From: Bradyrhizobium sp. 170
GTDB taxonomy: Bacteria; Pseudomonadota; Alphaproteobacteria; Rhizobiales; Xanthobacteraceae
Assembly (NCBI RefSeq): GCF_023101085.1
Contig: NZ_CP064703.1
Coordinates: 620,001 to 684,000 of the forward strand
Direction: 5' to 3'
Length of the DNA stretch: 64,000 nt
The notes beneath the pieces were generated by a model. It worked only from the letters and a program-made list of their open reading frames with translations. It ran no database searches and was not told the origin of the DNA. Position numbers and translations under genes: made by a program. This document shows, in pieces, positions 1 to 9,976 of the stretch; position 1 is the first letter of the stretch; each line of letters starts with the position of its first letter.

Positions 1-2
1 TC

Positions 3-746
3 TCGATCGACAATTATCTGGCCGATCTCAATGTCGCGATCGACGAGATTGGCGCGCCGGTCGATCTTGTCGGCCTGTGTCAGGGCGGATGGCTATCGCT
101 GGTCTATGCCGCCCGTTTTCCCGGCAAGGTGCGGCGGCTCGTGCTCGCCGGCGCGCCTGTCGATATCTCCACGCCGTCAGAACTCTCGAAGATGGTGGCC
201 GCACTTCCGCATCAGGCCTTCGAGCAGATGGTGCAGCAGGGCGATGGCCTCGTCAGCGGCGAGCACATGCTTAAGCTCTGGAACATTCCGTTCAGCCAGC
301 ATGACGTGGAAGCCGTGCTGCAAAGGAATCTCGGCGATGGATCGGATGAGGCGCAGATGCTGCTGGATCGTTTCGAACGCTGGGATCGCGCGACGCTGGA
401 CCTGCCGGGGACCTATTATCTCGAGGTGACCGAGCAGGTTTTCCGGCAAAACCTGATCGCTAAAGGCCGCTTCGTCGCGCTCGGCCGCAGGATCGATCTC
501 ACTGAAGTACGCGTGCCGGCTTTCCTGTTGGCCGGAGCGGACGACATCGTCGTTCCGCGCGATCAGGCGTTCGCCACGGCAGCGTTATTGGGCACGCGGC
601 CGGCGTGGCTGGAACGGGCCTGCGAGCCGTGCGGTCACCTCAGCCTTTTCATGGGACGCAAGGTCTTGAGCCATTCCTGGCGCCGGATCGCCCGCTGGCT
701 CCAGGCCAACATCAGCGATGTTGCCGGCGCAAAAATCCGCGCGTGA
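3..746 (+). CDS. Alpha/beta hydrolase, PHA synthase/depolymerase-like (5' partial)
   Basis: The reading frame is already open at the window's left edge, so the N-terminus is missing. The visible part shows an alpha/beta-hydrolase core with a GLCQGG nucleophile elbow. This has Cys where lipases have Ser, as in PhaC-type polyhydroxyalkanoate synthases and their relatives. A late Asp in GADDIVVPRDQ and a His in PCGHLSLF would complete a Cys-Asp-His triad. By family this would act on a hydroxyalkanoate thioester or polyester in the cytoplasm. Synthase and hydrolase cannot be told apart from this fragment. It ends with TGA just before a hairpin shared with the convergent RidA gene. Confidence 0.7.
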   Translation, partial: SIDNYLADLNVAIDEIGAPVDLVGLCQGGWLSLVYAARFPGKVRRLVLAGAPVDISTPSELSKMVAALPHQAFEQMVQQGDGLVSGEHMLKLWNIPFSQHDVEAVLQRNLGDGSDEAQMLLDRFERWDRATLDLPGTYYLEVTEQVFRQNLIAKGRFVALGRRIDLTEVRVPAFLLAGADDIVVPRDQAFATAALLGTRPAWLERACEPCGHLSLFMGRKVLSHSWRRIARWLQANISDVAGAKIRA

Positions 747-760
747 GATGCAAATGAAAA

Positions 761-790
761 TGCCCCGGATAGCGTTTGCAATCCGGGGCA
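761..790 (-). terminator. Hairpin terminator for the RidA gene
   Basis: A perfect 10-bp stem (tgccccggat / atccggggca) encloses a 10-nt loop. Read on the minus strand it is followed by ttttcattt, which fits an intrinsic terminator for the RidA gene. Read on the plus strand there is no T-run, so for the hydrolase it is at most a partial barrier. Confidence 0.65.
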
Positions 791-815
791 GCTAGATGCC
801 TTGCTACGGTAGGCC

Positions 816-1166
816 TTACTTGGCCGCGACCACCATGATCTCGACATTGTACTGCGGCGCGGCGAGCTTCGCCTCAACGGTGGCGCGCGCCGGCGTGTTG
901 CCGGCCGATACCCACCCGTCCCACGCCGCGTTCATTTCGGGAAACGTCTTCATGTCGGTGATGTAGATCGTGGCGGACAAGAGCTTCGACTTGTCGGTGC
1001 CAGCCTTGGCGAGATGGCCGTCGATGATTGCGAGGATGTCTTGCGTCTGCTCGGTCACGCTCTTACCGGCCGCCTTGCCGGCGACGACGCCCGCGAGATA
1101 GACGGTGTTGCCGTGGACGACGACCTGGCTCATGCGAGGTCCGGTTTCGAAGCGCTGGATGGTCAT
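816..1166 (-). CDS. RidA/YjgF/UK114 family protein
   Basis: This 116-residue protein has the full RidA length and fold pattern, with GNTVYLAGVVA near the N-terminus and a TPARATVEAKLA segment holding the family Arg that binds the substrate carboxylate. RidA-family trimers hydrolyse reactive enamine/imine intermediates from PLP enzymes in the cytoplasm, and several subfamilies have other roles. A clear AGGAGA ribosome site precedes the ATG at 1166. It lies downstream of the flavin dehydrogenase on the same strand, about 145 bases away, and may be transcribed with it. The exact substrate is not visible. Confidence 0.88.
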   Translation of the reverse strand: MTIQRFETGPRMSQVVVHGNTVYLAGVVAGKAAGKSVTEQTQDILAIIDGHLAKAGTDKSKLLSATIYITDMKTFPEMNAAWDGWVSAGNTPARATVEAKLAAPQYNVEIMVVAAK

Positions 1167-1311
1167 GTTGTTCTCCTGATTAGGGGCGGCGGTTTCTTAG
1201 CGCGCTCACGCCTCGAGGACTACTGCGTTATTTGCATCGAACCTCGGCATAGGCGAGCGGAAGCGACGCCGTCCTTCAGGCGGCTATGCCAGGCCTTGAC
1301 GGGAAGGCGTT

Positions 1312-2970
1312 TCACCCCGCCGCCTTAGCCGCCGCGCGTCCCGCGTTTCGCCCTGAGAACAGGCAGCCGCCAAGGAAGGTGCCTTCCAGCGAACGGTAGC
1401 CGTGCACGCCGCCGCCGCCGAAGCCGGCGGCTTCGCCTGCGGCATAAAGTCCCCGGATGATCTCGCCGCTCGTGCCGAACACGCGCGAGTCGAGATCGGT
1501 CTCGAAGCCGCCCAGCGTCTTCCGCGTCAGGATGTTGAGCTTGACCGCGATCAGTGGGCCGTGGTCGGGATCGAGGATACGATGCGGCTTTGCCGTGCGG
1601 ATCAGTCTGTCGCCGATGTAGCGCCGCGCATTGTGCAGGTTCATCACCTGCGCGTCCTTGACGTAAGGGTTTGACATCTCGCGGTCGCGCGCCTCGATCT
1701 GCGCCTTGATGTGATCGTGCTGGAGCAGATTGTCGCCGGACAGCGCGTTCATCGCGCTGACGAGGTCGGCGAGATTGTCGCGCACGATGAAGTCGGCGCC
1801 GTTCTTCTTGAACGCCTCCACCGGCGCGGGCGCCCCCTTGTTGGTGGCGCGCTTGATCGTCATGCGCCAGCTCTTGCCCGTGAGGTCGGGATTCTGTTCG
1901 GAGCCGGAGAGCGCAAACTCTTTCTTGATGATGCTCTGGGTCAGGATGAACCAGGAATAATCGTAGCCGGTCGACATGATGTGGTGCAGCTGGCCGAGCG
2001 TGTCCGAGCCCGGGAACAGCGGCGCGGGCAGGCGTTTTCCGCTCGCGTCGAACCACATCGAGGACGGGCCGGGCAGGATGCGGATGCCGTGGCGCGGCCA
2101 GATCGGATTCCAGTTTCGGATGCCCTCGACGTAATGCCACATCCGGTCGCGGTTGATCAGCCGCGCGCCGGCGGCCTCGGTGATGCCGATCATGCGGCCG
2201 TCGACATGTTCGGGCACGCCGGAGATCATGAATTTCGGCGGCTCGCCCAGGCGCTTCGGCCAGTTCTGCCGGACCATGTCGTGATTGCCGCCGATGCCGC
2301 CGGAGGCGACGACCACGGCCTGCGCGCGCAGCGTAAAATCGCCGATCACCTTGCGCGATGAACTCTTGCCGCGCTCGACGCTGTCAGGTTCGAGCACTGC
2401 CCCACTGATGCCCTCGACTGCGCCGTTCGTCATCACAAGTGTGTCGACGCGGTGGCGAAACTTGAACGTTAGTCGGCCAGCCTTCTCGGCCTCGCGCGCA
2501 CGCCGCTCGAACGGCTCGACGATGCCGGGACCGGTACCCCATGTGACATGAAAGCGCGGCACCGAATTGCCGTGGCCCATCGCGTCATAGCCGCCGCGCT
2601 CGGCCCAGCCGACCACCGGAAAAATACGGTGGCCCATCGCGCGCAGCCAGTCGCGCTTTTCGCCGGCGGCGAACGCGACATAGGCTTCCGCCCAGCGCTT
2701 TGGCCAATGGTCATCGTCGCGGTCGAAGCCCGCGGTGCCCATCCAGTCCTGCAGCGCGAGATCGTGGGAATCCTTAATGCCGAGCCGGCGCTGCTCGGGA
2801 GAGTCCACCAGAAAGAGTCCGCCGAACGACCAAAAGGCTTGTCCGCCAAGGCTTTGCTCGCCTTCCTGGTCGACGACGATGACGCGCTTGCCGGCATCTG
2901 CGATTTCGGTTGCCGCGACCAGCCCCGCCAGTCCGGCGCCGACCACGATTACGTCTGTGACCTCAGTCAT
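1312..2970 (-). CDS. FAD-dependent dehydrogenase of the fumarate reductase/KstD type
   Basis: This 552-residue flavoprotein starts with a dinucleotide-binding motif (VVGAGLAGLVAATEIADAG, residues about 10-28), followed by an acidic residue ending the second strand (VIVVDQE). It closes with the C-terminal FAD signature GLYAAGEAAGFGGGGVHGYR. The organisation matches the FAD_binding_2 family (fumarate reductase flavoprotein, 3-ketosteroid dehydrogenase). Members catalyse hydride transfer to or from activated C-C bonds. The substrate is unknown, and no steroid-catabolism genes are nearby to support a ketosteroid role. The ATG at 2970 has a GGGAGGAAA ribosome site. No lipid or Tat signal is seen, so it is probably cytoplasmic. 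Confidence 0.82.
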   Translation of the reverse strand: MTEVTDVIVVGAGLAGLVAATEIADAGKRVIVVDQEGEQSLGGQAFWSFGGLFLVDSPEQRRLGIKDSHDLALQDWMGTAGFDRDDDHWPKRWAEAYVAFAAGEKRDWLRAMGHRIFPVVGWAERGGYDAMGHGNSVPRFHVTWGTGPGIVEPFERRAREAEKAGRLTFKFRHRVDTLVMTNGAVEGISGAVLEPDSVERGKSSSRKVIGDFTLRAQAVVVASGGIGGNHDMVRQNWPKRLGEPPKFMISGVPEHVDGRMIGITEAAGARLINRDRMWHYVEGIRNWNPIWPRHGIRILPGPSSMWFDASGKRLPAPLFPGSDTLGQLHHIMSTGYDYSWFILTQSIIKKEFALSGSEQNPDLTGKSWRMTIKRATNKGAPAPVEAFKKNGADFIVRDNLADLVSAMNALSGDNLLQHDHIKAQIEARDREMSNPYVKDAQVMNLHNARRYIGDRLIRTAKPHRILDPDHGPLIAVKLNILTRKTLGGFETDLDSRVFGTSGEIIRGLYAAGEAAGFGGGGVHGYRSLEGTFLGGCLFSGRNAGRAAAKAAG

Positions 2971-3257
2971 CGTTTCCTCCCCCGTGCCATTTATGATTCA
3001 AGCCCGCGTCCTTGCGCGCGGTCAACGGCAAATGGGTTCCTGTCTGTGACCGCGTTATCACGTCTGCAAGGTTGTTTGTTCCAGTTTGGGACCTATGCGC
3101 GCGGAGGGTGCAGCGGCCCGGCAACACTTAATTTGAATTTGATTTGAGCGGCCTTCGCTGCCTAGACAAAAACGCGATCTCAAACGACGCTACATTCCGT
3201 CTTGCATCACTAAGACGATCAGATTCGGTTTCGACATTCTTCGACTGGGGCTGGGAT

Positions 3258-3728
3258 ATGAAGCTGGTGACGGGGTTGCTTGCGGCGGTACTGCTGCTGG
3301 CGGGGGTAGGAGCGAGCCAGGCGGTGGTGCGGATTGCCGACGACCGCGGCGGCCGGATCGGCACCTATGTCGACAAGTACCAGGGCCTGCGCACCTCAGG
3401 CGAAACCGTGATCATCGACGGCCTGTGCGCCTCGGCCTGCACCATCGTGCTCGGCGCGGTTCCCCATGACCGGATTTGCGTCACCTCGCACGCCAATCTC
3501 GGCTTCCATGCCGCCTGGGATTTCGGCTCCAACGGCCGCGCCGTCACCAACGCCGAAGCCACCCACATGCTGTATTCGATGTATCCGCCAGCGGTCCGGA
3601 AGTGGATTGCGGCGCGCGGCGGCCTGACCCAGCGCATGATCTTCCTGCGCGGCAAGCAGCTGCAGTCGATGTACAAGCCCTGCTACCTCGACGCGCAAGC
3701 CTCCACCAACAAGCCGGCATCGCGCTGA
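3258..3728 (+). CDS. Small secreted ClpP/COG3904-like protein
   Basis: This 156-residue protein has a clear signal peptide (MKLVTGLLAAVLLLAGVGASQA). The mature part contains IDGLCASACTIVLGAV, like the Ser-Ala-Cys segment of periplasmic ClpP/crotonase-fold proteins of the COG3904 type. The ATG at 3258 was chosen because it starts the signal peptide and has TGGGG upstream; the frame stays open further upstream without a better start. Family members are poorly characterised and may or may not be proteases. A canonical Ser-His-Asp triad cannot be confirmed by eye. A larger membrane-anchored relative lies at 31106-31924. Confidence 0.65.
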   Translation: MKLVTGLLAAVLLLAGVGASQAVVRIADDRGGRIGTYVDKYQGLRTSGETVIIDGLCASACTIVLGAVPHDRICVTSHANLGFHAAWDFGSNGRAVTNAEATHMLYSMYPPAVRKWIAARGGLTQRMIFLRGKQLQSMYKPCYLDAQASTNKPASR

Positions 3729-3887
3729 ACGCGGGCGGCCGTTTCGCCGAAAGTGACGTGGTGGCCGGCCTTGTCCCGGCCATTTACTTTTCGTGCACCT
3801 CTCGCCCAACTTGCCCCTCCGCATGACGTGATGTCGCGCACGGCCATTCCGCTTGCCTGCCCCGGGAACTGGCCCTATCTGAAACGC

Positions 3888-4082
3888 ATGGCTCAGCCAG
3901 TTTCCACCGACCAAGGCATGATGACCCCCGCTCGCCCGCAGGGCAGGGTGGCGTCCATGATCGTTTGGAGCGCAGCCACCCTAGGTGCGCTGGTCGTGCT
4001 CGGCGCGGCGGCATTGTGGTTCCATTACGGCACCGCGGTGTTTTTCGAGATGATCGCCGCCGGCATCTCGGCTTGCTTCTGA
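3888..4082 (+). CDS. Small single-pass membrane protein preceding SCO1
   Basis: A 64-residue protein with a short polar N-terminus and one hydrophobic segment (about residues 25-44, IVWSAATLGALVVLGAAALW), then a short aromatic tail ending in ISACF. The start at 3888 (MAQPVSTDQ) was preferred over the longer open frame from 3753, whose N-terminal part has low-quality composition. It ends 23 bases before the SCO1 start on the same strand, so the two are probably co-transcribed. No function is known to me. Its position suggests a small partner in copper delivery or oxidase assembly, which is inference only. Confidence 0.55.
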   Translation: MAQPVSTDQGMMTPARPQGRVASMIVWSAATLGALVVLGAAALWFHYGTAVFFEMIAAGISACF

Positions 4083-4105
4083 TACGGCGAAAAAGGAAAT
4101 CGACG

Positions 4106-4696
4106 ATGGACCGGACGATCCGCCCGCTGGTGATTATCGCTGCCTTCGCCGCGAGCCTGCTGGTCGGGCTGGTGATCATGCTGTGGGCGATGGGCGGCTT
4201 GCGCACCGTGACCGCGCCGGCGGCGATCGGCGGTCCGTTTCAACTGACCGACCAGGCCGGACAGGCCGTCACCGAGCAGAATTTGAAGGGCAAGCCGACG
4301 CTGATCTTCTTCGGCTTCACCCATTGCCCGGATGTTTGCCCGACCTCGCTGTTCGAGATTTCCGAGGTGCTGAAGGCGATGGGCACGGACGCCGATCGCG
4401 TCAACGCCTGGTTCGTTTCGGTCGATCCCGAGCGCGACACGGCCGCCGCGATGAAGGATTATCTCTCCAGCTTCGATCCGCATTTGAAGGGGCTGACCGG
4501 CGAGCCTGCGGCGGTGGCCAAGGTGATTTCGGCCTACCGGGTCTATGCCAGGAAAGTCCCGCTCAAGGACGGCGACTACACCATGGACCATACCGCGCTG
4601 ATCTATCTGATGGACCGCGACGGCAATTTCGTAGCGCCCTTCAACTTGAAACGGACGCCGGCGGAAGCCGCCAAGGATTTGAAACGCTACCTTTGA
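4106..4696 (+). CDS. SCO1/SenC/PrrC family copper chaperone
   Basis: This 196-residue protein has one N-terminal membrane anchor (residues about 8-26) and a periplasmic thioredoxin-fold domain. The copper-binding pair is CPDVC (Cys74 and Cys78) and the third ligand is the His in MDHTA (His162), so the metal site is intact. SCO proteins deliver copper to, or reduce, the CuA site of cytochrome oxidase subunit II. The likely client is the CtaC encoded at 53.3 kb, about 49 kb away. The ATG at 4106 follows AAAAGGA. The upstream small membrane protein is probably in the same transcript. Confidence 0.92.
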   Translation: MDRTIRPLVIIAAFAASLLVGLVIMLWAMGGLRTVTAPAAIGGPFQLTDQAGQAVTEQNLKGKPTLIFFGFTHCPDVCPTSLFEISEVLKAMGTDADRVNAWFVSVDPERDTAAAMKDYLSSFDPHLKGLTGEPAAVAKVISAYRVYARKVPLKDGDYTMDHTALIYLMDRDGNFVAPFNLKRTPAEAAKDLKRYL

Positions 4697-4788
4697 GCCG
4701 GCAAGGCCGGCCAAAAGCTGTAAAACGGCCCTCGCATCGTGGGCCGGATGGTCTATAAGGCCATGAAATTCCGCAAGCATTGCCGAAG

Positions 4789-5706
4789 ATGCCATATCTT
4801 AACGCCTCGTTAACCAATGCAAGACTGCATCGCACCGTCGGCGCCTGGCTGGCCCGGTTGTTGATCGCTTCCGCGTTGATGGCTGTTGGCGGTGCTGCGG
4901 CGCAGGCGCAAACCCAGCCCCGCCCGGCGGTCGAGGCGGCCCCGCAGGCGGTGCCCGGCTTCTGGGACCCGCGGCGGCGTCCGGACCGGCCGGACATGTC
5001 GCGCCTCACCGTGATCCGGTTCCTGACCGAGACCGACTACCCGCCGTTCAACTTCACCGGTCCCGACGGCAATCCCGCCGGCTTCAATGTCGATCTGGCG
5101 CGCGCGCTCTGCGACGAGATCAAGATCAGCTGCACCGTCCAGATGCGCCGGTTCGAGACGCTGGTCGATGCGATATCAAGCAATCGCGGCGATGCCATCA
5201 TCGCCTCCATGGCGGTGACGCCGGCCCTGCGCGCCAGGCTCGATTTCACCGATCCCTATTACCGCGCACCGGCGCGCTTCGTGTCGCGGCGCGACGCTGT
5301 CATGCCGGAGGTCCGCCCTGAATATCTCGAAGGCAAGAAGGTCGGCGTCATCGCCGGCACCTCGCACGAGGCCTATCTGAAGGCGATGTTCACCGACGCC
5401 GAGATCAAGTCCTATCCCAATGACGACGCGCTGCGGCTGGCGCTTCGGCGGAGCGAGGTCGATTTCATCTTCGGCGACGCGATCTCGCTGGCGTTCTGGA
5501 TCAACGGCACCGATTCGGCCGATTGCTGCGCGTTCTCGGGCGGGCCCTTTGTCGAGAGCCGCTATTTCGGCGAAGGCATCGGCATCGCCGTCCGCAAGGG
5601 CAACGATCTGCTGCGGACGTCGCTGAACTGGGCGCTGTTCAGGATTTGGGAAAAAGGCCGCTTCACCGATCTGTGGCTGCGGTATTTTTCCATCAGTCCG
5701 TTCTAG
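4789..5706 (+). CDS. Family 3 extracellular solute-binding protein
   Basis: A signal peptide (ASALMAVGGAAAQAQA-like, residues about 23-40) leads to a type II periplasmic binding domain. This has the usual first-strand motif FLTETDYPPFNF, then NPAGFNVDLARALCDE, and a second lobe with KKVGVIAGTSHEAYL. The family binds polar amino acids or similar small solutes for ABC importers. No permease or ATPase gene is adjacent, so this is an orphan binding protein. It contains Cys pairs (for example DCCAF) unusual for the family. A TTG at 4780 could also be the start; ATG 4789 was preferred. Confidence 0.82.
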   Translation: MPYLNASLTNARLHRTVGAWLARLLIASALMAVGGAAAQAQTQPRPAVEAAPQAVPGFWDPRRRPDRPDMSRLTVIRFLTETDYPPFNFTGPDGNPAGFNVDLARALCDEIKISCTVQMRRFETLVDAISSNRGDAIIASMAVTPALRARLDFTDPYYRAPARFVSRRDAVMPEVRPEYLEGKKVGVIAGTSHEAYLKAMFTDAEIKSYPNDDALRLALRRSEVDFIFGDAISLAFWINGTDSADCCAFSGGPFVESRYFGEGIGIAVRKGNDLLRTSLNWALFRIWEKGRFTDLWLRYFSISPF

Positions 5707-5718
5707 GAGATACTTCGC

Positions 5719-5807
5719 AGGGTGGGCAAAGCGAAGCGTGCCCACCATTCGAGGCGCAGATCGGCGAGAGATGGTGGGCACGGCGCAAGCGCCTTTGCGC
5801 ACCCTAC
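5719..5807. repeat. Intergenic repeat family A, copy 1 (gtgggcaaag type)
   Basis: About 89 bases with inverted halves: ggtgggcaaagcgaagcg then cccaccat on one side, and atggtgggcac then accctac on the other. Related copies lie at 29008-29100, 39967-40056 and 46731-46821. This is a palindromic, apparently non-coding dispersed repeat, seen directly by comparing the four sites. Confidence 0.8.
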
Positions 5808-5830
5808 GGCGTTTCGCCAGCAGTTGCTCG

Positions 5831-5903
5831 TCATTGCGAGCGAAGCGAAGCAATCCACACTTCCTTCGTTGCCCCATGGATTGCTTCGCTTCGCTCGCAA
5901 TGA
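5831..5903. repeat. Long inverted repeat (27-nt perfect arms)
   Basis: Perfect 27-base arms (5831-5857 and 5877-5903, beginning tcattgcgagcgaagcgaag) are separated by 19 bases. The arms would form a strong hairpin about 40 bases before the LysRS start. It resembles the dispersed palindromic elements common in Bradyrhizobium genomes and may be a mobile repeat rather than a gene-specific control element. Confidence 0.8.
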
Positions 5904-5946
5904 CGGTTATAACCGGCCGTTTCCTGGCCTCCGGAGAGCCTCTTAG

Positions 5947-7587
<1,641 letters not shown>

Positions 7588-7595
7588 TTCTATCC

Positions 7596-7640
7596 GTCGT
7601 CCCTGCCTAGTGCGCAATTGCGCACGGGCGCAGGGACCCA
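7596..7640. repeat. Intergenic repeat family B, half copy (cgtccctgc type)
   Basis: It starts gtcgtccctgcctagtgcg and ends cgcagggaccca, matching the outer half of the family B repeat also seen at 8666/10274, 42347-42466 and 46019-46140. It includes the palindrome tgcgcaattgcgca. Confidence 0.65.
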
Positions 7641-7644
7641 GTTT

Positions 7645-7730
7645 GTAGCCCGGATGGAGCGCAGCGAAATCCGGGAAAGTGCAAGTGGCGTGAGCGGTCC
7701 CGGATTGCGCTTCGCTCCATCCGGGCTACG
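7645..7730. repeat. Intergenic repeat family C, copy 1 (gcccggatggagcg type)
   Basis: Inverted halves gtagcccggatggagcgcag and cgcttcgctccatccgggc flank a short spacer. Copies 2 and 3 lie at 13218-13305 and 47177-47263. Together with the half family B copy it fills most of the 289-base gap between LysRS and the aldolase. Confidence 0.8.
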
Positions 7731-7876
7731 CCTCGGTTCGAGGCAGAGCCCGCAAACCGGGATAGCAGGCCCGCCGCAATTTCAGCCGCGGCCCGCTCCG
7801 GATTGCGCTACAATATCCCGCATAACAGCCGTCAAAGCCCCCGCCGAGGGGCAGGCAACACAGCGGGAGAAAGCTC

Positions 7877-8659
7877 ATGCAGTTCAGGGTTTCGCCGAAC
7901 ACGCTCAGCGAATACAGCGCCGAGCAATGGCAGGCGCGGGTCGATCTCGCGGCCGCGCACCGGCTGGCGTTCATCCAGGGGTTTTCCGAAGGCATCTTCA
8001 ACCATCTGACCTTCGTGGTGCCTGATAGCACCGATCGCTACTACCAGATCCCGTTCGGCACGCATTGGTCCGAGGTCACGGCGTCCTGCTTCATGGAAGT
8101 CGGCATCGACGACGGTGAGGTCAAGCGCGGTGAGGGCGAGGTGGAGCGTTCCTGCTATTGCATCCACGCGCCGATCCACAAGGCGCTGCCGCAGGCGAAG
8201 GCGGTGTTTCACACCCACATGCCGCATGCCAGCGCGCTGACCCGGCTCGAAGACCCCCGCATCAAGGAGATCGGCCAGACCGAGGTCGGGCTGTCAGGCG
8301 CCATCGCCTATGACGACGAGTATACCGGCCCGGCGCTCGATCCCGCCGAAGGCGCGCGGCTGGCAAAAGTCATCGGCGACAAGACCGTTTTGTTCATGGC
8401 CAATCACGGCATCTCCACCGTCGGCGCGACCGTCGCGGAAGCCTACGACATGCTCTATTACGTCGAGCGTGCGGCGCAGGTGCAGATCTACGCGATGTGG
8501 ACCGGGCAGAGGCTGAAGCAGCTTCCGGCGCCCGTGGTGGAGAAAACCAAGCGCGATTACAAGGACGAGCATCTCTACAAGGGACCGACGCCAGCGCAGC
8601 GGCATTTCGATGCCTTGAAGCGGATGCTGGATCGGAAAGAGCCTGATTACGCGACCTAG
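7877..8659 (+). CDS. Class II aldolase/adducin family protein
   Basis: This 260-residue protein carries the zinc-site pair HTHMPH and a later His in FMANHGIS, the pattern of class II aldolases (fuculose- and ribulose-phosphate type). The N-terminal segment reads FNHLTFVVP where sugar aldolases usually have a GN-S phosphate-binding motif. It is therefore probably one of the uncharacterised aldolase/adducin homologs rather than a sugar-phosphate aldolase. The ATG at 7877 follows GGGAGAAA. The insertion sequence begins 24 bases after its stop. Confidence 0.82.
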   Translation: MQFRVSPNTLSEYSAEQWQARVDLAAAHRLAFIQGFSEGIFNHLTFVVPDSTDRYYQIPFGTHWSEVTASCFMEVGIDDGEVKRGEGEVERSCYCIHAPIHKALPQAKAVFHTHMPHASALTRLEDPRIKEIGQTEVGLSGAIAYDDEYTGPALDPAEGARLAKVIGDKTVLFMANHGISTVGATVAEAYDMLYYVERAAQVQIYAMWTGQRLKQLPAPVVEKTKRDYKDEHLYKGPTPAQRHFDALKRMLDRKEPDYAT

Positions 8660-8683
8660 TTCTCTGTCGTCCCTGCGAAAGCA

Positions 8684-9976
8684 CTAGGGCATGCACACAT
8701 TTCTGAGGCTCCATCCGACCGCGACGGCGTGGAAGTACTCGAGACCGTGTTTCATGGTGATTGGACCGGGCGGCTTGGACGAGGGATAGCCGTCCCAGCC
8801 GCCGAGACGGCCGATGATCCAGGCAGCCCAGGCAAGGCTGTCGGGCGGATACGGATTGTTGAGCCGTTTGCTTTTGGCTTCGATATCTTGATTGAGGGCA
8901 GTGAGCGCCGCGACCTCGTTCGCTTTGAAGGCGAGATGGATCGGCTGTTGGCCGCGGCCATCGCGCGCCTGCAAGAGTTGGATGGTAATGACCGCGGCTT
9001 TGGCCGCGATGGCGACCAGCTTGAGGAGCCGATCGGCGGTGGAGAGCTGGCTGTCTTCGAGCTTGAAGCCTTGGGTCTTGAGGACGCGGAAGAACTGCTC
9101 GATCAGCCAGCGCTGCTTGTACCAATCGACGATACGCCAGGCCTGTTCTGCATTCGTCACCGAATGGGTGGTGAGAAGCCGCCAGTGCAGCGGCTCGGTA
9201 CCGGCTTGAGGATCAACCTCACGCACATCGACCAGGGTCAGCGGCAGGCTTTCTGGCAGATGGCGCAGGAACTTGCTTTGTGGCCGGGCCAGGTTCACCG
9301 CGCCGAAGCGCAGTTCGAGAGGCACGACCCGCTCGGCCCGCTGTGCCCGCGCAGGCAGCACGATGGTGCGCTGGTCCACGGCCGCCATGGCCTCACTGCT
9401 CGCGTACAGGCCGCTATCGTCCGCCAGCTTGCGATCATGCATGCTGCGGGCGATCACGTGGAAGTGCTGCTCGGCGGCGCTGGCATAAAGCGCGAAGATG
9501 TCGCTCTCGCGGTCACCGAGCGCGGTCACCATGGCGGCCCCAGCCAGCAGCGGCTTGGCCGCCAGCGCCGTGGCGATCCAGCGCTGCGATTCCTTGTCCG
9601 ACAGCTCGCGCCGGTCGTGCGAGACGGTACGGCGGCCCTTGCGCGTCCATATCTGACCGCTCAACAGACCGAGGCAGGTGCCGTTGTCGGCGTCTACCGC
9701 CAGCATCGGGTGCAGCAGCAACCCGTGGACATTGCCCTTGGCGGTCTCTCCGAGCCCGCGTCGGCGCTCTGCCGTGGTGGTGAAGTTGATCTCACTGGTG
9801 TCCTGGATCGCCAGCACGTGGCGGCCCTCTGCCGCGGCAACCGTGCCCTCGCTCCAGCTTTCGATGATGCGCTCTGTCGTCACCTTGGCATTGCCGAGAA
9901 GCCGGTTGAACCGAACCTCCCGGGCGCGGTTGCCTTTCGAAAGCCGGCGCAGGCAGACATCTTTGCCCGCGACCAT
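8684..9976 (-). CDS. IS4-family transposase, main reading frame
   Basis: This 430-residue frame contains the RNase H-like DDE set: Asp59 (AIQDTSE), Asp155 (ALGDRESD), and Glu293 within an exact Y-(2)-R-(3)-E-(6)-K signature (Tyr286, Arg289, Glu293, Lys300). That signature is diagnostic of IS4-type transposases such as Tn5. The N-terminal DNA-binding part looks incomplete: its missing start lies in another frame upstream (9994-10089), across a run of six Gs. The stop codon TAG is formed by the flanking CTAG, not by the element. Activity is uncertain. Confidence 0.85.
   Translation of the reverse strand: MVAGKDVCLRRLSKGNRAREVRFNRLLGNAKVTTERIIESWSEGTVAAAEGRHVLAIQDTSEINFTTTAERRRGLGETAKGNVHGLLLHPMLAVDADNGTCLGLLSGQIWTRKGRRTVSHDRRELSDKESQRWIATALAAKPLLAGAAMVTALGDRESDIFALYASAAEQHFHVIARSMHDRKLADDSGLYASSEAMAAVDQRTIVLPARAQRAERVVPLELRFGAVNLARPQSKFLRHLPESLPLTLVDVREVDPQAGTEPLHWRLLTTHSVTNAEQAWRIVDWYKQRWLIEQFFRVLKTQGFKLEDSQLSTADRLLKLVAIAAKAAVITIQLLQARDGRGQQPIHLAFKANEVAALTALNQDIEAKSKRLNNPYPPDSLAWAAWIIGRLGGWDGYPSSKPPGPITMKHGLEYFHAVAVGWSLRNVCMP

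Noticed and set aside
5831..5903. T-box or other riboswitch before the LysRS gene
   Set aside because: The structure is one long perfect inverted repeat of a dispersed type. No T-box or lysine-riboswitch core is seen, and T-boxes are rare in alphaproteobacteria.
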